Source: Helichrysum umbraculigerum (Eukaryota; Streptophyta; Magnoliopsida; Asterales; Asteraceae). From it: 64,000 nucleotides of DNA. The stretch lies in the NCBI GenBank assembly GCA_949592205.1, contig CATIUR010000004.1, forward strand, positions 94,200,337 through 94,264,336, read 5' to 3'. The translations under genes were made by a program, and so were the position numbers. Shown piece by piece: positions 10,131-21,346 of this stretch. The first letter of the stretch is position 1; each line of letters starts with the position of its first letter. The notes beneath the pieces are model-generated. The model worked only from the letters and a program-made list of their open reading frames with translations, was not told where the DNA came from and did not search any database.

Positions 10131-10279
10131 TCAAACAGGTAACTTTATAAAGTTGGCTCAAAATGATTGTTACTGAAATAATAGAATCTTTGGTATCGTA
10201 ATTGACAGAAATTGTAAGATTTTGGATAAAAAGTGTTTTGAGTCAACCCAACCCTGCTCAGCCTGTTTTGACCCGTTAC
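10131..10279. mobile_element. Small inverted-repeat element (possible MITE)
   Basis: ATAACGGGTCAAACAGG at about 10132 faces CCTGTTTTGACCCGTTA at about 10263, giving near-perfect terminal inverted repeats around some 120 bases. I could not settle a target-site duplication. Confidence 0.35.
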
Positions 10280-10372
10280 TTAACCCACCCGACTCATCTA
10301 ACCTCTAGTCAAATGTTAAAATTTAAATGGTGTATTTTCTGATGCTTATTGTGCTTGTGAGCATGTATATAG

Positions 10373-10760
10373 GCCATATGTTGGTGAGTATCTACCTAAC
10401 GACTCCCAAAGAAGGTTTGACATTGCCAAACCAAGATTACCAAATGGTGAAGCTCCTCCAGGGTTCATTGGGTTTGCTGTCAATATGATTCTTATTGATA
10501 ATGCACATTTGTTCTGTCTTACACATGATGACAATGGTTTAAGAGAGACTTTTTATACTCTCTTCTCACAGCTTAAAATTATAAAACTAGGACAGAAATA
10601 CTACACGCCCTTCCCTGCATATATTATGGAGCCATCTCATTGGATGGAGGGATTATTAAGAGTACCGGTGTATATTCTCTTGGCACTCAGTAATTTAGAT
10701 GTTACTTATTTTTTAAAGTTCTTTTCTTTCCTGAGTAACTTGTGTTTAAATGTTGGCTGA
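10373..10760 (+). pseudogene. DMS3-like SMC-hinge gene fragment
   Basis: A candidate exon starts after an AG at 10371-10372 and reads openly: RRFDIAKPRLPNGE..., PPGFIGFAVNMI, HLFCLTHDDNGLRETFY. In a second frame shortly downstream (about 10629-10690) it reads GAISLDGGIIKSTGVYSLG. From memory both pieces match the C-terminal part of DEFECTIVE IN MERISTEM SILENCING 3 and related SMC-hinge proteins of plants, which work with RNA polymerase V in RNA-directed DNA methylation. The switch of frame near 10625 shows a frameshift, so this is a broken fragment. No further exons are evident nearby. The family call rests on recalled motifs; GMI1-type hinge proteins are the alternative. Confidence 0.5.
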
Positions 10761-11252
10761 TTCATCGTAAGTAAGTATTCTGGTTAGAGTTGGCAGAATT
10801 GCCGGTTTAGTGTGTAACGGGTTTGGGTAAAAAAGGGTTAATGTTCTCTGAGTTGAAACAGGGGTTGGGTTGGTTGACCTGGAAAACTTGTTTTTGCCCC
10901 AGAAGTTTAGATCCTATTTTTATATTGATTACAAAAATTATGTATTCTAATAGGTCATGGTTTAGGATGTGTGGGGTTGACCTTTATGTAGAATAACATA
11001 GGTGTGTACTAAGGTCGAGTCTGGCACTCTGCAAACAACTCTTGTTTGTTAAATACCATAGAAAATAAAAATCTCGTTACACCCGCTGCAATAGACTTAC
11101 AATTTTAAGTAACATGCCGATTATCCAATTTTAAGCAACCCATTGTGCAAAGTATCATCACCAGCTTTGCAAGAGGGAAAATTATTTGACGTTACAATTT
11201 TGTATATATGAATAATGGTCTAATATGAAGGTCATTAGATCTGATCACATAC

Positions 11253-11369
11253 CCGTTTGAGTTTGTAAGCAAAGGGGAGAGAAGGGAAGAAGTGTTGAGC
11301 ATAGCAGATGGAAGGGAAGAATTGTAACACTTTGGGGGTGAGTCCGATGAGGCTGCCGAAGCTGTCAAT
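11253..11369 (-). CDS. Candidate exon ending LLTNSNG, unrecognised gene
   Basis: Minus-strand stretch between an acceptor (ACTTACAG) and a donor (GTATGT). It is open and Ser/Leu-rich, ending in LLSPLLTNSNG at the donor. The same ending at a donor recurs at about 11757 and 12113 (LLTNRNG, LLTNRDG) and in the exon 9496-9921. This points to a gene or gene remnant with repeated exon units; the product is unknown. Confidence 0.25.
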
Positions 11370-11535
11370 CTGTAAGTAATCATGTATAAAACTCTGTAAA
11401 AACAAAGATGACTATATAACAACATTGCAATGCAACGATACCAAACTATTTTTGAACCAAAGTATCGTTAATTGTGCTTTTCGAATTTTCAAAGTGTTAT
11501 TGGGATAGACTTTGTTTATTTCAATCTTCTAGTTG

Positions 11536-12230
11536 TTCATCTTGCTAAAACAAGAATAAGGTCATATTTTAATCATCGCTCTCTAAGCTACCTTGTAACA
11601 AAAATGTCAAGGAAAGTGAAATTCGATCACTGACCCATCTTGTAGCTCATCATTAGCAATCTCTCTGCAAGAGAAAGTTTAATATCATACAATATTACAT
11701 TTTGATTATATGATGAATTCTTAATTAAGATGGGATTATTCAATAACTCACCCATTGCGGTTTGTCAGCAAAAAAGTGCCAAGGTCAGATTTCATTGGGT
11801 TAGAAGCCCTGAAATAACATTCTATTACATACTTGTAACTAAATATTGATGACACATGTAGGTCCCCATTTTCATTCTTTTGGGGTAACTTGCTCATTTT
11901 GCTTAAACAAAAATAAGGTCATGTTTTAATCATTGCTCTCTAAGCTATCTTGTACTCGTAACAAAGATGTCAAGGAATGTGAAATTCAATCACTGACCCA
12001 TCTTGTAGCTCATCGTCAGCAATATCTCTGCACGAGGGAGTTTAATATCATACAGTATTACATTTTGAAGATATGATGAATTCTATATTAAAATGGGATC
12101 ATTCAATAACTCACCCATCGCGGTTTGTGAGCAAAAAAGTGCCAACGTCAGAACTCTTTGATTCAGAATTCCTAAAACAACATTTTATTACATTTATATA
12201 ACTTGTAACTAAATATGGATGACACAAGTT
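11536..12230. repeat. Tandem duplication, about 355-bp unit, with paired exon-like segments
   Basis: The block 11539-11860 is repeated at about 11888-12230 with scattered differences (shared AATAAGGTCAT, GCTCTCTAAGCTA, CTGACCCATCTTGTAGCTCATC). On the minus strand each unit holds an exon-like piece ending LLTNR(N/D)G at a GTGAGT donor and then, after a TTGCAG or GTGCAG acceptor, a piece encoding (E/D)IA(N/D)DELQDGSVIEFH(F/I)P followed by a stop. The splice phases agree in both copies. This is either a duplicated terminal exon pair of an unrecognised gene or its remnant. Confidence 0.6.
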
Positions 12231-13239
12231 CATATAATAAGATTGGGAACATTCATTTTGAAGAACATGTATGTCCCCATTTTTATCCTTTTGGAGTAAC
12301 TTGTAAGTTGTAGCTAAATACTGATGATGGTAGAGTCATATAATTTGTTATACTTGAATTGCATATCTCAATCTGAATTTTGTAATACAAACGGGAAAGA
12401 CAGTTACAGTCTTGCATTTTATATATTTATTATGAGAACGTGAGTTAGTAACCACTTGCTAATCGCTAATTAATGTAACAAACAACAAACATTCTGTAAA
12501 TGATCAAGAAGAGATATATAATAATTAACTAGTTTATGGACCCGTGCATATACGGGTTTGATTTATAAAAAATCATATTTTATAAACAATTTGGAGTGCA
12601 AACTTCATTCAAATACTTGCAAATGCTAAAGTACCAATTTTTAAAACATTCCATGATCTTCCAGAAACATATCAAACAATTAGACACTTGCATGCTTAGG
12701 ATAAGACAAAAGTTTGAATGGATAAGACAGAAGTGTTCACCATACCAGAAATAAAAAAACAATTGACCAAGGACCTATCAAAATAGGTCATGTAGCTAAC
12801 ATGGCAGCTACAACCATACTAAACCCAAACGGAATCACAGTAGTAATTTAACACTCATGCACTCTATTATTTATGTACAATCCAAACAAACCCCATTTCA
12901 ATACATGTTGCTCAAAGTAGTAGCTCAAGATAGCAGCTTCATAAGTTCATATGTCCATTTTTCAAGCTTCGTATAATTAACTGTTATGCCCTGCATCTTC
13001 CGATCTGACCCATATTGACACCCATTCAAAAACTGAATTCATTGTTCCACCTTCACCTATCAAAGATCTGACCCATATTGCTATTCATATGTGTTGATGT
13101 TTCAGCGATCATAATTAAGTCATCTAATATATTCAAAGTACCTGTATCAATAGCAGTGCAAAATTAAGTACTTGTGAATCAGTCAAACTTTAACCAACAG
13201 TTTCAATATGCAGTGCAACATGTATCAATAGCACTTATA
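12231..13239. other. Intergenic, nothing recognised
   Basis: AT-rich, no supported gene. A short perfect hairpin CCCGT-GCATAT-ACGGG lies at 12541-12556. The left copy of the array's target-site duplication (TATGC, 13240-13244) ends this stretch. Confidence 0.5.
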
Positions 13240-13244
13240 TATGC

Positions 13245-15620
13245 TGATATCGATTAAAAAGTCATGTTTTTACCACCGATATCTCTCTCATTCTGGAGCA
13301 ATACTTGACATTTGGACTCAAACAACACACAAATCATTAAAAATATGCTAAGAAGATTAAAACAAGGTTGCTCAAGCAAAATCAAGCAAAGCGGCCAAAA
13401 AACGAAGATTCCACGCACGTTTGAAGATTCAAGACATCAAAATGATATTTCAAGGCAAAAGTGCCCACCACCAACATCCATGTTAACCAAGATGTTCGTT
13501 TTCAAATTACGAATCCAACAGAAGAAGAATCAACAAAAACGGACGAAAAATGAAGATTCTACGCACATCGAAAGATTCAAATGATTCGTACTACACATCT
13601 AAAGTTCAGAGACATATTTTTGGGATTTCTTTTCATCAAAAGCTTCTTTTTGAATTACGAATCCAACGCAAAAAGAATCAACGCAAATGGACGCATAACG
13701 AAGATAACACGCACGAATCGAGAAACGAGGCAACAGGCGACGAACCGGTGCGGGTAGCAGCCAGCCGCCGCCGGCCAGCCACCAGGCCGCCGTCGGCTGC
13801 CACCCCCTGCACGGTTCCCGCTTTTTGGTCCTTTCGTGTACCCGGTGCTAGACCTTTACGCGTTTTTCCGTACCCGGTGCACCACCTTTACGCCCTTTTT
13901 CGTACCCGGTGCCACCACCTTTTCCACCTTTTGCTAATGTGTGCTTCCAATTGCTAAAATGCATCAAAACTCTCCTATAAATAGGAGGCATGAGGCTCAT
14001 TTGCAAAAGGCACCAACATACACCTACATACCTACAAAAACACACTTCTTTATCTTTATTTCTTTGTAATTTTAATTGTAATCCTTCCTAGTTAATTAGA
14101 CTAGCTAATTAACTAGTCAAGGAAGGTTTGTACGGAGGTGCTCCGGGACGCATATTCTAGCTACGAGTTATTTGTATCTTCTTTCCAGGTGTTAATCTAT
14201 CTTTCATATTTAATATGCTTGTTCTTTCTTTAATAAATTTAAATATGCATGCTAGAATTGCCATGATTAGCTAAATAACTCAATTGCCTGCTATGATAGT
14301 CGTTTAGAAAATATTAAATACGTGACTAAGTGATATGTAATGAGATTGCGGATGGTTTATATTACAAGTAGATATAGGAATTAAATCTTTATCGTTTATC
14401 TGCCCAACTCATGTTGTGACTAAAACCTTATCCAAAAATGAACGTAGCTAACTCATAGGGTATGGGTCACTTAGTTATACTATGTTAGATTGAATCATTG
14501 AGCTCGGCATGGCCAGTGTTCTCTAGACCAAATTAGGATCCAAGAGACACGGAATATGGGAATAGAGGTAGATTAAGATTAAATTCATATAGACGATGTT
14601 TTTGAGACAACTTTCGGAATATCCTCGACTTAGATAATACTTTTGCATGCTAATATTGAATTATTACCTTGATCGTCTTATTGCATGTTCTTGTTTGATT
14701 GTTGCCTTAGGATCATCATAATAGTGAAATATAAACGGCATTAATTATCGTGAAATAATATGACGGCCCCTATTCGACTGTTCTTTGATATAGTACTGGA
14801 AACGCTTATGGCGGAGTACAAATGTATGGAAGTCAAGAACGACCGAAGGTAGTTGTATTATGAATCGATTAACAAACGTATTACTTAGGTTTCTATTTGT
14901 GGCATAAATCATCCCTGTTTTGTTGCATCCCTGAGTAATGTTGATAACTCGTACGAATAAGTGATGACATATTATCCGGCCGCCTAGACCAGTTAGTCCA
15001 ACCTATTCCGGTGAGGATAACCCTCGTTCATAAGATTGTTTATTCAACAAACTATGCCATGATTCGGACATCTCCGACGACCGAGATTGGGAATAGGATT
15101 CGAGGTTAACTGTCGGATAATGTGGGTATACATTTGAGATAACTTTCGGTGTGTACTTCATTATATTATGCAATCCACGTGACATTCTATTTGCCTGAAT
15201 GTGGACACCTCCGCGTTAGCCCGATAGGAGGATTGTAGTAATAGCTCACATTAACTTACGAACTTATCTTCATTAGAACTCTCTACATTTAACGACTTCT
15301 AAACCACATCATAGTAGACAATCGCTTTAATTGCTGAACGCCCGAAGTAACCTCCACTTTTTAATTTAGTTTAGTTTAATTTAGGATAGAAAACCCAAAA
15401 CCAAAACCAACTCTTTTAACCCTAGCTAAATACATAAAAGTTTCTAAACCCCCTAGTTTCAATTTGTCGCGCTTTGAAGAACGATCCTAGGTCATACTTG
15501 TCCTTTGCTAGCCCTTTGATTAGCATAACAGTAACCCTAGGCCCCAGCCTTATAAATTTAAAACACACTGCTGTACCACGTCACCATTAGAAATTCCAAC
15601 GACTGGTGCGTGACGCAACA
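13245..15620 (+). repeat. Athila-type LTR 1 (2376 bp)
   Basis: Starts TGATATCGATTAAAAAGTCATG and ends GTGACGCAACA, abutting the PBS. TATA box CTATAAATAGG at 13975-13985. Just upstream, the word CGTACCCGGTGC or its variant occurs three times (about 13836-13915). Its U3 differs from LTRs 2 and 3 at several sites where those two agree (for example a missing 18-20 bp GC-rich unit near 13790). Open frames inside it are not genes. Confidence 0.9.
13975..13985 (+). promoter_or_regulatory. TATA box of LTR 1
   Basis: CTATAAATAGG, conserved at 23775-23785 (LTR 2) and 33568-33578 (LTR 3), 60-140 bases downstream of the CGTACCCGGTGC cluster. Confidence 0.65.
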
Positions 15621-15626
15621 CGTTTT

Positions 15627-15644
15627 TGGCGCCGCTGCCAGGGA
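15627..15644 (+). other. Primer binding site, copy 1
   Basis: TGGCGCCGCTGCCAGGGA, seven bases after the LTR. It matches the Athila-type tRNA-Asp PBS except for an A where copy 2 (25428-25445) has the expected G. Confidence 0.8.
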
Positions 15645-15781
15645 GCGTCGGCAACCGATTTTAAGAATCTAGTAACTTTAGTGTTTGGCGATCCTTTTGA
15701 AAGATTAACATCAATCAAAAGTTACCTTTTTGCCTTTAGGATTAGTTTAGGATTAGTTTAGTTAACAACTTTTAGCCAATT

Positions 15782-17692
15782 ATGACAACACCTTACTTTG
15801 ATTATACCAACCCCACACCAAATGAGTCTTTAACCCAACTTATAGCTGTTTCCTCACCTCCAAACCACTTACCTTCCTCAAAACAGTCTTTATCAGATTT
15901 TATGTTCGAACAAAATGTTATTAACAAAAGAGTGATCGGATTTCAAGATAACATTGATGCCATGATAAAAATTTCAGAAAAATTGATCTCTAACATGGAA
16001 TCTATTTTGAAAAACTTAAATTTTATTGAGGAAAGTACGTCGGTAAATGACACTGCTTACCCACCAAGTGATGACGTGTTAATCGTGACTAGAGGAGGAA
16101 AAGTGACCAAAGTTAATCCACTACCACCAGATAACATCCCCGAAAACACTTCTTTGCCTACCCCTATACCTAGTGAAAATGTGTCAATTGACATCCCTGT
16201 CACAATACCTGACCCATCACCAGACAAAATTCCAGATAACGTACCTCGAACGAGAATACCTTATCCTGGTAGACTTAAAAAGGAAAAGCAAGAAGCCCAA
16301 TTCGGTAAATATCTGGACATATTCAAAAGCCTACACTTAAATGTTAGATTATTAGACGCTTTAGTAGAAATGCCCTCGTGTGCTAAATTCTTTAAAGAGC
16401 TCCTTTCAAACAAAGAAAAACTTAGGCAAATAGTTAGTTTACCCTTGAATGTTGAATGTTCATTAATTGTACAACATGGTCTCCCACCTAAATTAGGCGA
16501 TACTGGACGTTTTACTATACCCTGCTTTCTCCAAGGATCTCAAGTTAGTAGCGCCTTAGCAGACCTAGGTGCTAGTGTTAATCTTATACCTTATTCCCTC
16601 TACAAGAAATTAGGATTAGATGACCTATTACCTACTCGTATGACTATCCAATTAGCTGACAGATCAGTTAAACTCCCTCGAGGAATTGCTGAAGATGTCA
16701 TGGTCAAAGTCGATAAGTTCGTTTTTCCAGTAGACTTTATTGTCATGGACATAGAGGAAGACACCCACATCCCGCTCATCCTAAGCAGACCATTCCTAAA
16801 TACTGCCAAGGCTGTAATTGATGTTAACGAAAAATCTTTAAAATTGAGAGTTGGGAAATAGGAGGTCACCTTTAATGTCGATCGATTAATGAAGCAACCT
16901 CTGGAAGAGGACCTTGGTTTGTGTGATACCATGCAGGATATTTTTTATGAACATCTCCACGAAGTACTAGCATTATCCAACACCATAATCATAGTTCGAA
17001 AGCTATATAATGAGGACCCTGGGCTGCATTCCGCAATCGCTTCACCAACAACATCTGACGAACTACTGTTTCCGCTGTTTGAAAAGAAGTCTCCTCACAT
17101 CGATGGCAAAACAATCGTTGTTCCATTAGGATGCGGTACACCGATACCTTGGCTAAAGAGAGATAAACCCATATTCAATGAACCAAACCCATTTCCTTCG
17201 ATTAAAGAAATTCTGGATTCATTCAAAGGAATGAGTATTGAGCCACCATCGTTTGAACTACAATTAGCCAGCCAACCCATACCACTACCACTTCCAAACC
17301 CTGAAATCACCATAAACCAATCTTCATCCGCTCAATTTCAAGAATTCCAATTCACTGACGACGGAGAAATCATCATCACCAGAAATGACAAAGTTTCCTC
17401 ATCATCAGTCAACAAGTACGAGCTGAAGACGGACGAATTCTCAAACAAAACCGAGTGGGTTGAAATAGCATCAATCTCCACATCTGAACCCGAGACAGAT
17501 GAAGCACCATTCCAAGCTGAATATGAAAAGCTGAACAGAGACGAGATAGCCAGAATGAAGCCGTCTATCGAAGAGCCACCAAACCTGGAATTAAAAGAAC
17601 TACCACCTCACCTTGAATACGCTTACCTCCATGGGACATCACAACTCCCGGTGATAATATCAAAAGAGTTAAAACCCGAGGAGAAAGCTTAA
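15782..17692 (+). pseudogene. Athila gag-protease region, copy 1 (two stops)
   Basis: Opens at ATG 15782 and encodes a short leader protein, then KKEKQEAQFGKYLDIFKSL, then a retropepsin domain with DLGASVNLIPYSLYKKLG at about residues 260-280 (catalytic D-L-G-A-S). A TAG at 16859-16861, where copy 2 has GAG, splits the frame. It continues to a TAA ending at 17692, where copy 2 reads CAA. Only about 170 residues precede the protease-proximal conserved block. I see no retrotrans_gag capsid domain and no CCHC knuckle, both normal in Athila Gag, and copy 2 lacks them too. The element family therefore appears to have lost its capsid region before duplication. Confidence 0.82.
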
Positions 17693-20493
17693 CTCATTGA
17701 TGTTCTGAAATCGCACAAGAAGGCAATTGCATGGAAAATTTCTGACATATAAGGAATCGGTCCAAACTATTGCACACACAAGATCCTCATGGAGAACGAT
17801 TTCAAACCATCCGTACAAAGGCAGAGAAGGGTAAATCCTAAGATTCAGGACGTGGTTAAGCAAGAAGTTATCAAACTCTTAGATGCTGGATTGATCTACC
17901 CAATATCCGACTCACCTTGGGTTAGCCCTGTTCAAGTCATACCAAAGAAATGAGGAATGACGGTCATTACAAACGAAGAAAATGAGCTTATACCAACTCG
18001 GACGGTTACCGGTTGGAGGGTTTGCATTGATTACCGGAAGTTAAACGAAGCAACTCGCAAAGATCACTTCCCGCTTCCGTTTATTGACCAAATGCTCGAA
18101 AGGCTATCAGGAAACGAATTCTACTGTTTCCTTGATGGTTTTTCCGGATATTTCCAAATCCCGCTCGATCCAAAGGATCAGGAGAAGATAACGTTCACGT
18201 GTCCCTACGGGACATTTGCATACCGACGAATGCCGTTTGGACTATGCAATGCACCTGCAACATTTCAGAGATGCATGGTTGCAATTTTCCATGACATGAT
18301 TGAACAATTCATGGAAGTCTTTATGGACGATTTCTCTGTCTTTGGAGACTCTTTCGCATCATGTCTATCCAACCTCGATAGAATGCTCGCAAAGTGTGAA
18401 GAATCAAATCTCGTGTTAAATTGGGAAAAATGTCACTTTATGGTGAAGGAAGGAATAGTTTTTAGACATCGAATATCAAAATAAGGAATCGAAGTAGACA
18501 AAGCAAAAGTCGAAACCATTGCCAAACTTCCGCCACCAACCAACGTCAAAGCCATTAGAAGCTTTCTAGGACATGCTGGGTTCTGCCGCCGTTTTATCAA
18601 GGACATCTCCAAGATTTCTCGACCTATCACCCACCTTCTAGGAAAAGACATCACGTTCGTGTTTGACGAGAACTGTATGAAAGCTTTCAACTACCTGAAG
18701 AAGGAGCTAACCAATGCACCAATCATGGTCGCTCCAGATTGGAGCTTACCATTTGAGATCATGTGCGACGCTAGTGACTTCGCAGTTGGGGCAGTTCTAG
18801 GTCAAAGGAAGGATAATCACTTTCGACCAATCTATTACGCTAGCAAAACGCTTACAGATGCTCAAGAGAACTATACAACTACAGAAAAAGAGCTGCTAGC
18901 CGTGGTATTTGCCTTTGACAAATTTAGATCCTACCTAATATTGTCCAAAACAATAGTATACACGGATCACTCAGCTCTAAAATACCTCTTCAAGAAGCAA
19001 GACGCAAAGCCTAAATTGTTACGATGGATCCTACTCCTACAAGAATTCGACATCGAGATAAAAGATAAGAAAGGAGCAAATTTCGCCGCAGATCATTTAA
19101 GTCGACTTGAAAATCCATCAATGGAACAACTTGCAGAAAGAGATATTAAAGATCGATTTCCAGAAGAGCAGTTAATGAGTTTAGGAGAAAAAATGCAAGG
19201 TTCGCAATTCACTGACGATCCTTGGTTTGCAGACATTGCCAATTTCGTAGTTGGAGGGATCACAAGGAAAGGTATAATTTCATCGCGAAGACAAAAATTC
19301 TTCCGTGACGTCAAACATTACTTTTGGGATGATCCATATTTGTTCAAGGTCTGTCCCGACCAAATAGTAAGAAGATGTGTTGATGGGAAAGAAGCCGAAC
19401 ACATACTCCACCAAAGCCATCACGGACCCACCGGAGGACATCATGCAGCTAATCTGACAGCAAAGAAAGTCTACGACTCAGGATTCTGCTGGCCTACTAT
19501 TTTCAGAGACGCACAAGACTTGGTGAAATGCTGCGATATTTGCCAAAGGTTTGGAAATATCACAACGCGTAACGAAATGCCGTTGACGAATATCCAAGCA
19601 TGTGAAATATTTGACATATGGGGATTAGACTTCATGGGACCATTTCCGAAATCTTACGGAAAAGAATATATTCTTGTAGCTGTCGATTACATATCAAGAT
19701 GGGCCGAAGCCCAAGCCTTTCCAACAAATGACTCAAGAGTTGTAACCAAGTTCTTAAAACAGCTATTCTGTCGGTTTGGAACACCTCGAGCGATCATTAG
19801 TGATCGAGGCACGCACTTTTGCAATACTCAGTTTATTAAACTATTGCAACATTATGGTGTTACCCACAAGATCTCTACGGCCTACCACCCGCAGACGAAT
19901 GGGCAAGCAGAAATTACAAACCGAGCACTAAAAAGGATCTTGGAACGAACAGTTGGTCAACACAAGGAAATATGGGTAGACAAGCTAGAAAATGCTTTAT
20001 GGGCATTCCGGCAGCTTATAAAACGCCATTAGGAACAACCCCCTATAGGCTCGTTTATGGAAAGGCATGTCATCTTCCGATCGAACTCGAATACAAAGCT
20101 TATTGGGCACTGAAGAACTGTAATTTAGATCCTACGATAACGGGAACACACTGGAAAATGCAACTAAATGAGCTAGCGGAGTTAAGGGATCAAGCTTACG
20201 AAAGTTCCTACAAATTTAAGGAAAGAACCAAGCTGCTCCACGATTCAAAGCTCCGCCCCACACGCTTCAATCCAGGTGATAAAGTTCTACTCTTTAACTC
20301 CCGATTTAAGAAATTTTCTGGTAAGTTCAAAACACGATGGAGCGGTCCTTTCACAATCTCTAAAGTATTTCCCTATGGTGCCGTCGAACTCGAAGCTCCA
20401 GACTGAAATTTCAAAGTAAACGGTCACCGATTAAAGCACTACGTAGAAGACTTTCCCTCAACCGAGGAAGTCTATAACTACGAATCACCCTAA
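17693..20493 (+). pseudogene. Athila pol, copy 1: RT, RNase H, integrase (multiple lesions)
   Basis: Domains in order: reverse transcriptase (VCIDYRKLNEATRKDHFPLP, LCNAPATFQRCM, catalytic FMDDFS at about 18320), RNase H (CDASDFAVGAVLGQ, YTTTEKELLAVVFA, TDHSALKYL), integrase zinc finger (H-H-C-C with CCDICQRFG) and core (GLDFMGPFPKSYG, IISDRGTHF, NGQAEITNRAL), then the C-terminal chromodomain-less tail. Lesions: stop at about 17746, TGA 17951-17953 (shared with copy 2), TAA 18482-18484 (private), a one-base deletion near 20010 in the integrase (shared) and TGA 20404-20406 (private). In life this polyprotein would reverse-transcribe and integrate the element; here it cannot be made. Confidence 0.9.
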
Positions 20494-20546
20494 TAGAATA
20501 GTAGGTATGAAAGAGTCAAGCTACGAGACTCGGTAAACAAAGCGCT

Positions 20547-20564
20547 CTTGGGAGGCATCCCAAG
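20547..20564 (+). ncRNA. Conserved hairpin H1, copy 1
   Basis: CTTGGGA-GGCA-TCCCAAG, a perfect 7-bp stem with a GGCA loop, 50 bases after pol. Identical at 30344-30361. A relative (CTCGGGAGGCAACCCGTG on the minus strand at 58791-58774) follows the ORF of the pol-less element. The GGGAGGCA..CCC word is familiar to me from plant Athila elements. Confidence 0.6.
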
Positions 20565-20683
20565 CCTATCTTATATTTTCTGTATTAATTTTCTTTTGTG
20601 TTTGATCTAATCCATTTTTATGCAGTACCTCGCCTTGTGGAAGACAAATGATTATAGAGCATTAACCTTTTGTCGTTTGCAGG

Positions 20684-21346
20684 ATGAGTTCGCAGTCAGC
20701 CAGAGCACGAGCCCCCAGTCAGAGACGCTCGCGTGCCATGCATCACTCCCGGAGTTCATCACCGGGTAGTAGCATGAGGACTGTCAGGGGATCCCAGTCA
20801 CCACCTCCTAGTTTGGACGAGATTTCGGCAGACTTGGTGGAGGTGTACGTTCAGGAGTCACTCCTGTTACGTCCCATCCAGGCCAGGTCACCTTCATCTC
20901 ACCGACCAGCGGGACAGACCGCAGGGACCTCCAGAGTACCCACCTTTGAGCATGGGGTTACTACTGCGGACCCTGCTGTCACTTGGTCTATACTGAGAGC
21001 CCTTGAGGTCCAGCACACCGCCATCTCTGAGATCTACACTGCTCTGGGCCTTACCTCCACACCTGTGTGCCCCTTTCAGATGGGACCTGATCCCGCTCCG
21101 CACATTCCACCGTGGGACTTATTCCCACCTTGGAGCTTGACTGCGCAGGACCACCCCACTTTTATGGACCCACTAGAGGAGGAGGCTGCTGCACTGGACG
21201 CTTGGATTCAGGATCCAGAGGATGGCACTGCATCTCCTGTCTATACCATCGAGGAGTCAGCATCTCCTACATCGATCGTGGATAACATGATCTTTATGGA
21301 TGATGACTTCACCGATTGGGAGGCGCTCTATGCTGACATGGATTAG
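20684..21346 (+). CDS. Additional 3' ORF of the Athila element, copy 1 (220 aa)
   Basis: Intact ATG-to-stop frame between pol and the 3' non-coding region, in the position where Athila elements carry an env-like or extra ORF. The N-terminus is Arg/Ser-rich (SQSARARAPSQRRSRAMHHS) and very basic. The centre is Pro/Trp-containing (PPWDLFPPWSL), and the C-terminal third is strongly acidic (EEEAAALDAWIQDPEDG). No signal peptide or membrane segment is seen, so it does not look like an envelope protein. It stayed open in this copy although pol has several lesions; copy 2 has one TAG. Function unknown. Confidence 0.65.
   Translation: MSSQSARARAPSQRRSRAMHHSRSSSPGSSMRTVRGSQSPPPSLDEISADLVEVYVQESLLLRPIQARSPSSHRPAGQTAGTSRVPTFEHGVTTADPAVTWSILRALEVQHTAISEIYTALGLTSTPVCPFQMGPDPAPHIPPWDLFPPWSLTAQDHPTFMDPLEEEAAALDAWIQDPEDGTASPVYTIEESASPTSIVDNMIFMDDDFTDWEALYADMD

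Noticed and set aside
12541..12556. Perfect hairpin CCCGT-GCATAT-ACGGG
   Set aside because: Only five paired bases and no second copy found in the window; too little to call an element.
13312..14045. Short open frames in the LTRs, repeated near 23.5 kb and 33.2 kb
   Set aside because: They recur in all three LTRs with changed frames and lie over the promoter; they are LTR sequence, not genes.
15627..15644. tRNA gene at the PBS positions
   Set aside because: Only the 18-base 3' complement is present, with no cloverleaf; these are primer binding sites. I found no tRNA or rRNA gene in the window.
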